Shown: positions 1-8,443 of the stretch, piece after piece | Layout of the letters: each line of letters starts with the position of its first letter | Numbering within the stretch: the first letter of the stretch is position 1 | Assembly: GCA_944322395.1 (NCBI GenBank) | Contig: CALUPA010000015.1 | Location: forward strand, 1-43,445 | Source: an uncultured Phocaeicola sp. | GTDB lineage: Bacteria > Bacteroidota > Bacteroidia > Bacteroidales > Bacteroidaceae | Length of the DNA: 43,445 nt | Direction: 5' to 3' | Position numbers and translations under genes: made by a program | Notes under the pieces: model-generated | The model's input: only the letters and a program-made list of their open reading frames with translations | Told to the model about the DNA's origin: nothing | Databases searched by the model: none

Positions 1-2
1 AT

Positions 3-1265
3 ATGAATTTTATTTTAGCAAGCATTGGAGTATTCCTCGTGACTATTCTGGTGTTGGTAATAATCCTTCTGGTTGCCAAGAATTTCCTTGTTGCTTCAGG
101 TAAGGTGAAAGTGACTGTAAACGGTGAAAACCAGTTGGAAGTTGAATCTGGTTCTACACTGCTGAATACATTGGCTGTGAACAATGTGTTCCTTCCTTCA
201 GCATGTGGTGGTAAAGGTTCTTGTGGACAGTGCAAATGTCAGGTTGTAGAAGGTGGTGGCGAAATCCTTCCATCAGAAGTGAGCCATTTCAGCCGTAAGC
301 AGCAGAAAGACCATTGGCGTCTTGGTTGCCAGGTTAAGGTTAAGGGTGATATGTCAATCAAGGTTCCTGAATCTGTAATGGGTGTTAAGGAATACGAATG
401 TACAGTTATCTCTAACAAGAACGTGGCTACATTTATCAAGGAATTCAAGGTACAGTTGCCTAAAGGTGCTCACATGGACTTTATCCCAGGTTCATATGCA
501 CAGATCAAGATTCCTAAATTCGAAATGGATTACAACAAGGATATCGACAAGAGTCTTATTGGCGACGAATATCTTCCAGCATGGGAAAAATTTGGTTTGT
601 TCGGCCTGAAATGTAAGAACGAAGAAGAAACTATCCGTGCTTACTCTATGGCCAACTATCCTGCAGAAGGTGATGTGTTCATGTTGACTGTACGTATTGC
701 AACTCCTCCATTTAAGCCAGACCGTAGCGGTTTCATGGATGTAAATCCTGGTATCGCTTCTTCATACATCTTTACTTTGAAACCAGGTGACAAGGTGTTG
801 ATGAGTGGTCCTTACGGTGATTTCCACCCAATCTTCGATTCTAAGAAGGAAATGATTTGGGTAGGTGGTGGTGCCGGTATGGCTCCTTTGCGTGCACAGA
901 TTATGCACATGACACGTACTCTGCATACTACAGACCGCGAACTTCACTACTTCTACGGTGCTCGTGCATTGAACGAAGTATTCTATCTTGAAGACTTCAT
1001 GGCTCTTGAAAAAGACTTCCCTAACTTCCACTTCCACTTGGCTCTTGACCGTCCAGATCCTGCAGCCGATGCAGCTGGTGTGAAGTATACTCCGGGATTC
1101 GTTCATCAGGTTATGCTTGAAACTTATCTGAAGAATCACGAAGCTCCAGAAGATATTGAGTACTACATGTGTGGTCCTGGCCCTATGTCTAATGCAGTTG
1201 TCAAGATGCTTGACAGTCTTGGTGTTGAACCAGCTTCAATCATGTACGATAACTTCGGTGGATAA
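3..1265 (+). CDS. nqrF: Na+-translocating NADH:quinone reductase subunit F
   Basis: This is the NADH-oxidising subunit of the sodium-pumping NADH:quinone oxidoreductase in the inner membrane. It passes electrons from NADH through FAD to a 2Fe-2S cluster. The 420-residue protein has one N-terminal membrane helix (about residues 4-25). A plant-type ferredoxin domain follows, with cluster ligands Cys68, Cys74, Cys77 and Cys109. Next are an FAD-binding motif RAYSMANYP and an NADH-binding motif GGGAGMAPLR, and the protein ends in the family's YDNFGG tail. The length is normal for NqrF. nqrF is normally the last gene of nqrABCDEF, which fits the strong terminator just downstream; the other subunits would lie left of the window. 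The ATG is only two bases from the window edge, so its upstream signals cannot be seen. Confidence 0.97.
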   Translation: MNFILASIGVFLVTILVLVIILLVAKNFLVASGKVKVTVNGENQLEVESGSTLLNTLAVNNVFLPSACGGKGSCGQCKCQVVEGGGEILPSEVSHFSRKQQKDHWRLGCQVKVKGDMSIKVPESVMGVKEYECTVISNKNVATFIKEFKVQLPKGAHMDFIPGSYAQIKIPKFEMDYNKDIDKSLIGDEYLPAWEKFGLFGLKCKNEEETIRAYSMANYPAEGDVFMLTVRIATPPFKPDRSGFMDVNPGIASSYIFTLKPGDKVLMSGPYGDFHPIFDSKKEMIWVGGGAGMAPLRAQIMHMTRTLHTTDRELHYFYGARALNEVFYLEDFMALEKDFPNFHFHLALDRPDPAADAAGVKYTPGFVHQVMLETYLKNHEAPEDIEYYMCGPGPMSNAVVKMLDSLGVEPASIMYDNFGG

Positions 1266-1281
1266 TAATCTACATTTATAT

Positions 1282-1323
1282 AAAACAAGAGCCCGGTACG
1301 ATTGCGTATCGGGCTCTTGTTTT
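1282..1323 (+). terminator. Rho-independent terminator of the nqr operon
   Basis: A long inverted repeat (AACAAGAGCCCG against CGGGCTCTTGTT, nearly perfect and with a very small loop) starts 17 bases after the nqrF stop codon and ends in a run of T. It fits the end of an nqr transcript. Confidence 0.9.
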
Positions 1324-1390
1324 ATATATACTACATTAACAATAAAATTCTGTTTTTGTTCAAATTTCTGTTAAACTCTTGATGCATGTC

Positions 1391-1430
1391 AACAAATGAC
1401 GGTATTTTAAAAGATTCTCTGTCATTTGTT
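1391..1430. promoter_or_regulatory. 10-bp inverted repeat, possible operator
   Basis: AACAAATGAC (1391-1400) and GTCATTTGTT (1421-1430) are perfect reverse complements separated by 20 bases. The arm centres are 30 bp apart, about three helical turns. The right arm contains the TTTG that could serve as the -33 element of the next promoter. There is no T-run and the spacer is long, so a protein-binding site is more likely than a terminator. The regulator is unknown. Confidence 0.45.
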
Positions 1431-1460
1431 TTCTTGTTATCGAAAACGTGCTTATCTTTG
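1425..1460 (+). promoter_or_regulatory. Bacteroides-type promoter for the small secreted protein
   Basis: TATCTTTG at 1453-1460 matches the Bacteroidetes -7 consensus TAnnTTTG exactly. A TTTG at 1425-1428 or TTCTTG at 1431-1436 could be the -33 element, though neither gap (24 or 16 bases) is ideal. Transcription would start near 1467 and give a leader of about 128 nt. Confidence 0.6.
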
Positions 1461-1466
1461 TATCGG

Positions 1467-1594
1467 TAAAAAGATAAAGGCTTAAGCTAAATGACAGGTA
1501 AGTATAAGAAATAACTTACCAAAATGAGATTAAATTAAGGCAATCAGGTAAAGATTGTATTTTAGGTAACAACAAAAATTAAACATTAGGTATT
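1467..1594 (+). promoter_or_regulatory. Leader region with micro-ORFs and a small hairpin
   Basis: The stretch between the predicted transcription start and the next gene is long for a 119-codon gene. It holds two very short ATG frames: 1491-1514 (MTGKYKK) and 1524-1538 (MRLN). A 7-bp inverted repeat GGTAAGT (1497-1503) / ACTTACC (1514-1520) overlaps the first of them. Together with the promoter, inverted repeat and terminator listed above, this accounts for the 329-base gap after nqrF. I recognise no riboswitch class. Confidence 0.3.
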
Positions 1595-1954
1595 ATGAAA
1601 TCAGGATTAACATTTATCGCCGCATTGGCATTTTCTGCAACAGTATTTGCAAACGGTAATCAGACAACTACTCCAGGGAAGTGGAATGGTTCAATCAACA
1701 AAACTCAGTTAGGTAAGTACTTAAAATTGTCTTCAAATCAGACAGAAGAAGTAGCTGCAATATGCGATTACTTTGAGTATGAGATGAAACGTGCAAATAG
1801 AGCAAAAGAAGGTAACGAAAAGAAAATCAGAGATGCAGTATACGGAAATCTCAAGATGATGAAGGAAACTTTGGATGAGAAGCAATACTCTGACTATCTT
1901 AAACTTATGGGTATGACTCTTCGTAACAAGGGTATAGATATCGAAAAGAAGTAA
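1595..1954 (+). CDS. Small secreted helical protein, unknown function
   Basis: This 119-residue protein has a clear Sec signal peptide (about residues 1-20, ending near VFANG). The mature part is short, very hydrophilic and predicted helical. It contains two segments of the type LSSNQTEEV and LDEKQYSDYLKLM, one near each end. That layout recalls the LTxxQ helical periplasmic proteins (Spy/CpxP type), but the resemblance is from general pattern only and no family is assigned. There are no cysteine pairs or catalytic motifs. The gene stands alone, with its own promoter, inverted repeat and long leader upstream and a perfect palindromic terminator downstream. Independent regulation, perhaps by envelope stress, is an inference. 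Confidence 0.8.
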   Translation: MKSGLTFIAALAFSATVFANGNQTTTPGKWNGSINKTQLGKYLKLSSNQTEEVAAICDYFEYEMKRANRAKEGNEKKIRDAVYGNLKMMKETLDEKQYSDYLKLMGMTLRNKGIDIEKK

Positions 1955-1982
1955 GAAAATTAGTTTAAAACTGCACTATATG

Positions 1983-2014
1983 AAAATACGGGATTCGGCC
2001 GAATCCCGTATTTT
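1983..2014. terminator. Bidirectional terminator between convergent genes
   Basis: This 32-base perfect palindrome is centred on GGCC at 1997-2000. It is flanked by A on the left and T on the right, so it can end transcripts from both directions. It lies between the stop codon at 1954 and the minus-strand stop at 2016. Confidence 0.9.
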
Positions 2015-2015
2015 T

Positions 2016-3092
2016 TTATTCTATACCGTATCTCATTTTTCTTATTTTCTCCTGTTCTGCTCTTTTTTCAGCCTCCCTTTTCTCTTTTTTCCTCATGTAG
2101 ATGTAAATGCTGTCCATGCTGCCGGGCAGTTCTTCAATCATCTTTTCTTCTTTGGCTTTCAGTTCCTCTTCTTTATCCTTCTGGGCTTTTGCTGCTTTTG
2201 CTTTTCTTATGTCCCATCTGAAGTTTCTTTTCACCCTGTCAGGTTCTCTATCCTTGTCTGCGTCTTTATTGGCTTTTTCCAGATACTCTTTTCTTAGTGT
2301 ATCTCTTTTTGCAGATATTACCATCTCTATTTCCGCTTTCATTGAATCGGTCATTTCAGGGAAATCATATTCAATAGCCGTAGCCTTTGATGTGGAATAA
2401 TCGAAAACCGGCGCTGTCATTCCATTGTAGAATGTAGGGAATTTCAGGCTGTCGTTCAGTGTAGGCTGGTATTTCTGATATATTTTCCATGCGTTTGCGT
2501 GCTTGCTGTTATGTTTAAGCATCCTTCCTTTTGCCGTCATGTTATAGTATATAAATCCCATTATATCCAGACTTCCTATGGCGATTCCTGCCCCTCTGAT
2601 TCTCATTCCATCACTTATTACACCTGCCGACGGGTCAATACTTCTGCCGAAGTTTTCGCCTGTTTCTCCAAAAGGATTTATAGTCCATGTTATTTTGTAT
2701 TCCTTTTTCCTGCCGAACACCATTACGTCATAAACCGGATCCTCGCCGAATTTTGTCCAGATAGAGTAGGGCAGCATCCTTATGTAGCCTCCCGGCTTCC
2801 TGACCTTTGTCGTGTCCGTCAGGCTTCTTGGTACTGCCAGATCGCTTTTAAACTGCATCCACGACTTTTCCAGGGGAGCTTCCATAGGTTTGTTTATCTC
2901 ACTCTCCATTTCAGGCATAAAGTCGAATTTTATCAGTTTTATTGCCTCTTCGTTTAGTTTCAGTTCGCTTTCTTCTCCCTTATTTTTGAAATCCTTTTTG
3001 AAGTCTGTGTTGAGATGCTGTGCAGCCATATTGTTCACAGCCATTATTACTGACACTAAGCAGGAGAATTTTATTATTGAGTCCTTATCCAT
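2016..3092 (-). CDS. Secreted envelope protein of unknown function, basic coiled-coil tail
   Basis: A 358-residue protein with a probable signal peptide (about residues 1-24, ending MAAQ). Its middle region carries features such as LPYSIWTKFGEDPV (about 106-120). I believe this resembles a Bacteroides-specific domain of unknown function, possibly DUF4858, but cannot confirm it. The last ~100 residues are strongly charged (Lys, Glu, Arg, Ala) and should form a long helix or coiled coil. It starts 12 bases after the NlpC/P60 gene's stop codon, so the two are almost certainly cotranscribed. A role in cell-wall handling next to the hydrolase is inferred from that context only. Transcription ends at the palindrome 1983-2014. 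Confidence 0.85.
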   Translation of the reverse strand: MDKDSIIKFSCLVSVIMAVNNMAAQHLNTDFKKDFKNKGEESELKLNEEAIKLIKFDFMPEMESEINKPMEAPLEKSWMQFKSDLAVPRSLTDTTKVRKPGGYIRMLPYSIWTKFGEDPVYDVMVFGRKKEYKITWTINPFGETGENFGRSIDPSAGVISDGMRIRGAGIAIGSLDIMGFIYYNMTAKGRMLKHNSKHANAWKIYQKYQPTLNDSLKFPTFYNGMTAPVFDYSTSKATAIEYDFPEMTDSMKAEIEMVISAKRDTLRKEYLEKANKDADKDREPDRVKRNFRWDIRKAKAAKAQKDKEEELKAKEEKMIEELPGSMDSIYIYMRKKEKREAEKRAEQEKIRKMRYGIE

Positions 3093-3104
3093 GTTTTTTA
3101 CTTA

Positions 3105-3632
3105 TTATTTTATCCTTCCACCTTGTAGCCAGTGTTTCTCGTAATATCCTTCTTTAAGGCTGCTCAAAACTACTCCCACACTTGTCGATGCATGGATAAA
3201 TTTTCCTTCCTTAAGATATATTCCCACATGCGAGGCTCTTCTTTTTTTCTTTCCGTTGTGGAAGAAAACCAGGTCTCCCTCTTTCAGGTTCCTTTTGTAC
3301 ACTCTGTAACAGTCATCATCTCTTTGTTCTTCTGCGCTTCTCTTGAGTCTTTTCCCATATACTGTTTTATATATTGATGATGTCAGTCCGGAACAGTCTA
3401 CGCCTTTCTTGCTTGTTCCTCCATATCTGTACGGCGTTCCTATCCATTTTGATGCCTCAATATATAGCTTGTGGTTATCTTTCATGTCTATGTCCATATC
3501 CAGCCTTATGGCTGCCGCAGCCAAGTCTCTGAAGTCATATTTCATTCTGTGAGTTCCGCACGATGTCATCATAATAACTATCATCCATCCCAGAACCGGT
3601 TTTATGTATTTATATGTCCAGCAGTATTTCAT
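3105..3632 (-). CDS. NlpC/P60 family cysteine peptidase lipoprotein
   Basis: A 175-residue putative peptidoglycan endopeptidase. The N-terminus is a lipoprotein signal with lipobox MTSC and lipidated Cys25. The NlpC/P60 domain covers about residues 55-170. The catalytic residues are visible: Cys80 in GVDCSGL, His135 in SHVGIY, and His147 in FIHAS as the third polar residue. The family cleaves the D-gamma-glutamyl-diaminopimelate bond or nearby stem-peptide bonds. This is the short, single-domain form, like E. coli Spr/MepS. It is first in a two-gene minus-strand unit, with a -7-like box just upstream (3659-3666). Confidence 0.93.
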   Translation of the reverse strand: MKYCWTYKYIKPVLGWMIVIMMTSCGTHRMKYDFRDLAAAAIRLDMDIDMKDNHKLYIEASKWIGTPYRYGGTSKKGVDCSGLTSSIYKTVYGKRLKRSAEEQRDDDCYRVYKRNLKEGDLVFFHNGKKKRRASHVGIYLKEGKFIHASTSVGVVLSSLKEGYYEKHWLQGGRIK

Positions 3633-3658
3633 TTGTATTTATCACTTACGTTATACTA

Positions 3659-3666
3659 CAAAAATA
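3659..3666 (-). promoter_or_regulatory. Bacteroides-type -7 box before the NlpC/P60 gene
   Basis: The minus strand reads TATTTTTG, a match to TAnnTTTG, 27 bases upstream of the start codon. No well-spaced -33 TTTG is visible. Confidence 0.4.
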
Positions 3667-3758
3667 ATTATTACTTTCAAACCTTGCCGGTTCTGTTTGC
3701 ACAATTTAGTTACTATTTAACAATATTCCGACAAATATCATGTTCCGTAAAAAACAGA

Positions 3759-3797
3759 CGGGAGACGGCATAACCACATATGGTTTTCCGTCTCCCG
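3759..3797 (-). terminator. Terminator of the M16 peptidase gene
   Basis: A perfect 10-bp stem, CGGGAGACGG (3759-3768) with CCGTCTCCCG (3788-3797), plus an inner AACCA/TGGTT pairing. It is followed on the minus strand by a short gap and a run of T (3749-3754). It lies 29 bases past the stop codon at 3826. Confidence 0.85.
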
Positions 3798-3825
3798 CCA
3801 TCAATAGTATATTACCTCGGTATGT

Positions 3826-6636
3826 TTATTCTACCGGTGAGCTCATACTTACTTCTATCATGTTTTTCTGTCCGAAGAAATCCTTTGCAAACTTCTTCAG
3901 GTCATTTATTGTGATAGAGTTTACTGTTGCTTCGTAACCTGTATTCATATCCAGACCTTCCCAAAGTTTCTCGTTCAATATTCCCATCCAGTATGAGTTT
4001 TCCTTTTGGTTCTGCTGGAATGTCTTGAGCATATATTCTTTTACCTTGTTCAGATCATCAACTTTAGGTCCTTGTGCTATGAATTCGTCAATACCCTTGT
4101 TTATCAGTTCAACCATCTGAGGTCTGCGCTGTGGGTCAGTATCGAAATAAATCTGGAATACTGCTTCTTCTTCAGGATATTTGTTCAGCGAACCGTTGCA
4201 AGATACACCGTAAGTACCTCCAGCTTCTTCTCTCACGGTCTGTGTGTATAGAATATTCAACAACTGTCCCAGCATACTCATCATAACCATGTTCTTTTGG
4301 TTGTATTTGCAATTTCCGCTTGCAACCATCAGTACGGTCGATTTTGCTGTTTCCATTTCTCTCGTAAAGTTGTTCTCGTACAATCCTTTTCTGATGTCAG
4401 GATTTACGTCACGGAACTTTTCATTACGTTTCACCGAAGGCAGACTTCCCAGATATTTCTCAATCAGTGGAGTAGCAGTAGCTTCGTCTATATTTCCCAC
4501 CATAACGAAAGTAAAGTCACTTGCATCAGCAAATCTGTCTTTATACAGTTCCATTACTCTGTTATAGTCTATTTTGTCCAGAGTATCTGCTTTTATGCTT
4601 AGTGCTCTCGGGTGTCTGTTGTAAAGGGCAACATTGATAGTATCGCCGAAAGCTGTATTAGGGTCTGCTTCTGCATTGGCAAGTGCAGCTTTGTTACGGT
4701 TGATGAAAGAGTCGAATGCATCCTTGTCCATTCTTGGAGCTGTAAATCTCAGATAGGTAAGTTGTAGCATTGTCTCCATATCCTTAGGCGAGCACGAACC
4801 GCTGATACCTTCTGTCAGGCTGTTTACGTATGCTGAAGCCGACGCCATCTTGCCTGCCAGTACCTTGTCCAGATCTACTGCGCTGAAGTTACCCAAACCT
4901 CCCAGGCTTGCTACCTGGTTTATCAGTTTGAACTGTACTGCATCCTTGTCGTCAAACATAGAAGTACCTCCTGTACTGAATGCCTGCATTCTCACTTCGT
5001 CAGCCTTGAAGTCAGTCTTCTTCATTACTACCTTCACGCCATTGCTCAGTGTAAGGATTTTGCTTCCGAAAGGTCCTTCTTCCGATTTCACCACCTTACC
5101 TCCTGCAGGCAGTTCCTTCATCAAAGGTTCGTCCGAAACCTTGTCCACATAAGCTTCCAGTTTAGCAGCCTTAACCTTGTCTATCACAGCTTTCAGTTCT
5201 GCTTCCGTAGGGTATTTCATACCTTCCTTTTCAGGACAGAACACACTTACCACGATATTCTTTTCGCCTATAATCTGTTTCACCATCTGGTTTATTGCCT
5301 CTACAGGAATGTTAGGCACTATCTGGTTCATTATGGCATATTCGTTCTCTATACCCGGCATAGGCTCGTTGTCGATGAAGTGTCTCACATATTCGTTCAC
5401 ATACTGTGAGTTTCTCATCTTGTCTCTTTCGTTGTAGGCCGATTCCAGAGCTCTCAGATAGTCAGCCTTTGCTCTTGCATATTCGCTTGCAGTAAAGCCA
5501 AACTGTCTCACTCTTTCTATCTCTGTCATCAAAGCCTCGGTAGATGTCAGTATTCCGTCTTCTCTGGCAACTGCAAGTCCCAGGAATGCTCCTTTTGTTT
5601 TTGCCAGCAGATAGTTTCCGTCTTCTGCATAAGCCTCGATGAATGGAGGCTGTGGCTTCTGGGTCATTTCGATAAGTCTTGCATTCAGCATATTCCCAAC
5701 CATAGAAGTCATATAGTTCATAGCGAGATATCCCATATTGTTTTTCATCTCGTTAGGCACCGCATCATGTTTGTGGAATACGTATATCACCGGCACCTGC
5801 TGTTCTTTATCCTTAGCCACAGCTATGATTGGCTCATCGTTGTCAGGTACAGGATAGTAAATTCTTTCTGCAGCATTTTCAGGCATTTCGATAGGAGAGA
5901 ACATTGTCTTTATCTTTTCCTCTACCTTGTTTACGTCCACGTCACCTACTACTATGATACCCTGTTGGTCCGGTCTGTACCATTTTTCGTAGTAGTCTTT
6001 CAGTGCCTGATATGGGAAATTGTCTACTACCTCCATAGTACCTATAGGCAGACGGTATGCATATTTGCTGTCCTTATACATTACAGGGAACACCTTTTCA
6101 TACATACGCATCATGGCACCTGTTCTGGTTCTCCATTCCTCGTGTATTACTTTTCGTTCCTTGTCTATTTCTTCGTGGTCCAGTGTAAGGTCGTTAGCCC
6201 AGTCGTGCAGTATAAGCAGACACGAGTCCACCACACTTTCTCTTGTAACAGGGACATTTGATATGTTATACACAGTTTCGTCTATCGAAGTATATGCATT
6301 CAGGTTTACACCGAATTTCACTCCTATAGTTTCCAGATATTCTCTCAGCAGATTTCCCGGATAGTTTGTAGTACCGTTGAAACACATATGTTCCAGGAAG
6401 TGTGCCAATCCTCTTTGGTTGTCTTCTTCCAGAATTGAACCGACTTTTTGTGCTATATAGAAGTCAACTTGGTTTTCCGGCATTTCGTTATGCCTGATAT
6501 AATAAGTCAGCCCGTTTTCCAGTTTGCCTACACGGACGTTAGGATCCGTAGGTACAGGAGGCATTTGCTGTGCCAGAGCCGAAGCTACACCGCCTATGAA
6601 AATAACCATGGCGGCCGATTTCTTTAGTAGATTCAT
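3826..6636 (-). CDS. M16 family zinc metallopeptidase, full-length two-domain form
   Basis: A 936-residue exported peptidase of the pitrilysin/insulinase family. It has a signal peptide (about residues 1-22, ending ALAQ). The inverted zinc motif HxxEH is present as H79-F-L-E82-H83 in GLAHFLEHMCFNG. The downstream acidic zinc ligand region is EEIDKERKVIHEEW, near residue 160. The protein spans both halves of the family, an active N-terminal half and a C-terminal M16C-like half, and matches the usual 930-950 residues of Bacteroidetes members. The substrate is unknown; degradation of oligopeptides in the periplasm is likely. It has its own terminator. An array of 7-bp repeats lies directly before the start codon, and no consensus promoter is visible there. 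Confidence 0.95.
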   Translation of the reverse strand: MNLLKKSAAMVIFIGGVASALAQQMPPVPTDPNVRVGKLENGLTYYIRHNEMPENQVDFYIAQKVGSILEEDNQRGLAHFLEHMCFNGTTNYPGNLLREYLETIGVKFGVNLNAYTSIDETVYNISNVPVTRESVVDSCLLILHDWANDLTLDHEEIDKERKVIHEEWRTRTGAMMRMYEKVFPVMYKDSKYAYRLPIGTMEVVDNFPYQALKDYYEKWYRPDQQGIIVVGDVDVNKVEEKIKTMFSPIEMPENAAERIYYPVPDNDEPIIAVAKDKEQQVPVIYVFHKHDAVPNEMKNNMGYLAMNYMTSMVGNMLNARLIEMTQKPQPPFIEAYAEDGNYLLAKTKGAFLGLAVAREDGILTSTEALMTEIERVRQFGFTASEYARAKADYLRALESAYNERDKMRNSQYVNEYVRHFIDNEPMPGIENEYAIMNQIVPNIPVEAINQMVKQIIGEKNIVVSVFCPEKEGMKYPTEAELKAVIDKVKAAKLEAYVDKVSDEPLMKELPAGGKVVKSEEGPFGSKILTLSNGVKVVMKKTDFKADEVRMQAFSTGGTSMFDDKDAVQFKLINQVASLGGLGNFSAVDLDKVLAGKMASASAYVNSLTEGISGSCSPKDMETMLQLTYLRFTAPRMDKDAFDSFINRNKAALANAEADPNTAFGDTINVALYNRHPRALSIKADTLDKIDYNRVMELYKDRFADASDFTFVMVGNIDEATATPLIEKYLGSLPSVKRNEKFRDVNPDIRKGLYENNFTREMETAKSTVLMVASGNCKYNQKNMVMMSMLGQLLNILYTQTVREEAGGTYGVSCNGSLNKYPEEEAVFQIYFDTDPQRRPQMVELINKGIDEFIAQGPKVDDLNKVKEYMLKTFQQNQKENSYWMGILNEKLWEGLDMNTGYEATVNSITINDLKKFAKDFFGQKNMIEVSMSSPVE

Positions 6637-6637
6637 A

Positions 6638-6695
6638 AATGTAGTTTTTAGTTTTTAGTTTTTGGGTTTTAGTTCTTAGTCTTTAGCTTTTGGTT
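6638..6695. repeat. Degenerate heptamer repeat (TTAGTTT type)
   Basis: About eight imperfect 7-base units (TTAGTTT, TTAGTTC, TTAGTCT, TTAGCTT) sit between the M16 start codon and the end of trxB. On the M16 sense strand this reads as an A-rich leader. Confidence 0.7.
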
Positions 6696-6750
6696 TATGC
6701 CCGGATGGTCATAATAACCAATCACTTTCAAGCTAATAACTTTATCTTGA

Positions 6751-7686
6751 TTACTTATTCAGATATCTTTCTGCTTCTATGGCAGCCTTGCATCCGCTTC
6801 CGGCAGCTGTGATAGCCTGTCTGTAGTGCGGGTCAGCTACATCACCTGCAGCAAATACTCCCGGCACTCCTGTTCTAGGTGTGTTGCCTTCTGTTATGAT
6901 GTATCCCACCTCGTCAGTTTTCACCCAAGGTTTGAATATGTCAGAGTTAGGTTTGTGTCCTATTGCCAGGAAGAATCCGTCTATAGCCACATCATATCTT
7001 TCTTCGTCAGCTTCACCCATTCTTTTAACCACATGCATACCTTCCACGCCGTTATCACCGTACAGACCTACAGCATTGTGTTCGAACAGTACCTTGATTT
7101 TCGGATGGTTCATCACTCTTTCCTGCATAATCTGCGAAGCTCTCAGATATGGTTTTCTCACCACCAGATAAACCTCGCTTGCCAGACTTGCCAGATATAT
7201 TGCTTCTTCGCAGGCAGTATCACCTCCACCCACTACAGCCACTTTTTTCTTTCTGTAGAAGAAACCGTCACAAGTGGCACATGCACTGACACCCATACCG
7301 GCATATTTTTTTTCATCTTCCAGACCCAGATATTTAGCTGTAGCTCCTGTCGATATAATCACAGTGTCTGCAGTAATCTCTTTTTCTCCGTCCACTTCGA
7401 AGGTATATGGAGCCTTGCTCAGGTCAGCCTTAGTCACAATACCGTTTCTTATGTCAGCTCCGAATCTCTCAGCCTGTTTTCTCAGGTCATCCATCAGTAC
7501 CGGTCCGGTCACGCCTTCAGGATATCCTGGAAAGTTCTCCACTTCGGTAGTAGTGGTCAGCTGTCCTCCCGGTTGCAATCCTTCATACAGTACAGGGCTC
7601 AGGTTTGCTCTTCCTGTATATATAGCGGCAGTATAACCTGCCGGTCCTGATCCTATAATCAGGCACTTTACATGTTCTGTTGCCAT
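6751..7686 (-). CDS. trxB: Thioredoxin reductase
   Basis: This cytoplasmic flavoenzyme uses NADPH to reduce thioredoxin. The 311-residue length is normal for the low-molecular-weight bacterial form. The N-terminal FAD-binding motif GSGPAG is at residues 12-17. The redox-active disulfide is CATC in SACATCDGFF, near residue 140. It is followed by the NADPH-binding GGGDTA motif, and the C-terminal FAD motif is FAAGDVAD. The start codon is ATG (MATEHVKC). It lies 38 bases after the LolA-like gene's stop codon and follows ftsK and that gene on the same strand. I did not find a separate convincing promoter, so cotranscription from upstream is likely. Confidence 0.97.
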   Translation of the reverse strand: MATEHVKCLIIGSGPAGYTAAIYTGRANLSPVLYEGLQPGGQLTTTTEVENFPGYPEGVTGPVLMDDLRKQAERFGADIRNGIVTKADLSKAPYTFEVDGEKEITADTVIISTGATAKYLGLEDEKKYAGMGVSACATCDGFFYRKKKVAVVGGGDTACEEAIYLASLASEVYLVVRKPYLRASQIMQERVMNHPKIKVLFEHNAVGLYGDNGVEGMHVVKRMGEADEERYDVAIDGFFLAIGHKPNSDIFKPWVKTDEVGYIITEGNTPRTGVPGVFAAGDVADPHYRQAITAAGSGCKAAIEAERYLNK

Positions 7687-7724
7687 ATCAAACTGTTTTT
7701 TGTTTATTAATAATTATATCTCTC

Positions 7725-8330
7725 TTATCTCAAATCTATTACTTCAGCATCCGGATATTTCTTCCTGTCGAACTTGAAGAAAGAGTCCGCCAGATTCAAT
7801 GTCCTGTATTCCTTCACGGTGAATTCCTGTGCATCTCCCGCATTGTTTTCCAGTTTCACATACACAGGTTGCATCTTGTTGTTCACCGATATGGTTATTT
7901 CCTTTATATCATGTTTCTTTTCAGGTTTCAGCACGATATCCTTACACATCATTCCGTTTCTGCTTTTCGTGCCTGCATACGAGTAGTTGAACCCCTTTCT
8001 GTACATTCCTATCATGGCATACGGATTTATCGACTGTATTTCCTCTGCCGTAGGAGATGACACGTTCACCTCTTCATTCGACACCACATAGCTCCAGAGT
8101 GTTTCTCCGTCGAACCAGCTTTTTATGCCTTCGCAGTCCAGAACGAATTTGTTCCCTTTCAGTGCTATTGTCCCTTTCACGCTTCCGTCGAACACAATTT
8201 CCGTACCATTCGCCTTGTCGTATTCTGCTGCCATGGCGTCCAGTATCTCCCTTGCCTTTGCATCCTTCTGCCCGAAGCACTGTAGCGCAGCCAGCAATAA
8301 TGATATTATAGTCAAATACCGCATATTCAT
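7725..8330 (-). CDS. LolA-like outer-membrane lipoprotein carrier protein
   Basis: About 200 residues with a signal peptide ending near CFGQ. The mature part has the alternating pattern of the LolA/LolB-like half-barrel fold. Typical segments are KGNKFVLDCEGIKSWFDGETLWSYV, abridged here as KFVLDCEGIKSWFDG and ETLWSYV, then EVNVSSPTAEEI. Proteins of this group carry hydrophobic lipoprotein tails across the periplasm. Bacteroidetes LolA proteins are divergent, so the exact role is by family. An upstream TTG could extend the protein by two residues. ATG at 8330 (MNMRYLTI) or at 8324 (MRYLTI) is more likely. It sits between ftsK and trxB, an order that I recall as common in this bacterial group. 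Confidence 0.85.
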   Translation of the reverse strand: MNMRYLTIISLLLAALQCFGQKDAKAREILDAMAAEYDKANGTEIVFDGSVKGTIALKGNKFVLDCEGIKSWFDGETLWSYVVSNEEVNVSSPTAEEIQSINPYAMIGMYRKGFNYSYAGTKSRNGMMCKDIVLKPEKKHDIKEITISVNNKMQPVYVKLENNAGDAQEFTVKEYRTLNLADSFFKFDRKKYPDAEVIDLR

Positions 8331-8340
8331 TCTCAACTCA

Positions 8341-8443
8341 TTAATTGTTGTTAGTTGTTAGTTATTAGTTGTTAGTTATTAGTTTTTAGTTTTTAATTCT
8401 TAATTGTTTTTAGTTTTTAATTCTTAATTATTAATTTTTAATT
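8341..8443. repeat. Heptamer repeat array running into the end of ftsK
   Basis: About 14 tandem 7-base units of the form TTARTTN (TTAGTTG, TTAGTTA, TTAGTTT, TTAATTC, TTAATTA) with one irregular break near 8406. The array starts at the LolA-like gene's 5' end. It continues past 8424 into the coding region, so the last codons and the stop of ftsK (KINN-stop) lie inside repeat units. Confidence 0.75.

Noticed and set aside
7731-7738. CAAATCTA as a minus-strand -7 box for trxB
   Set aside because: It lies inside the 3' end of the LolA-like coding sequence and has no -33 element at the right distance; a chance match is likely.
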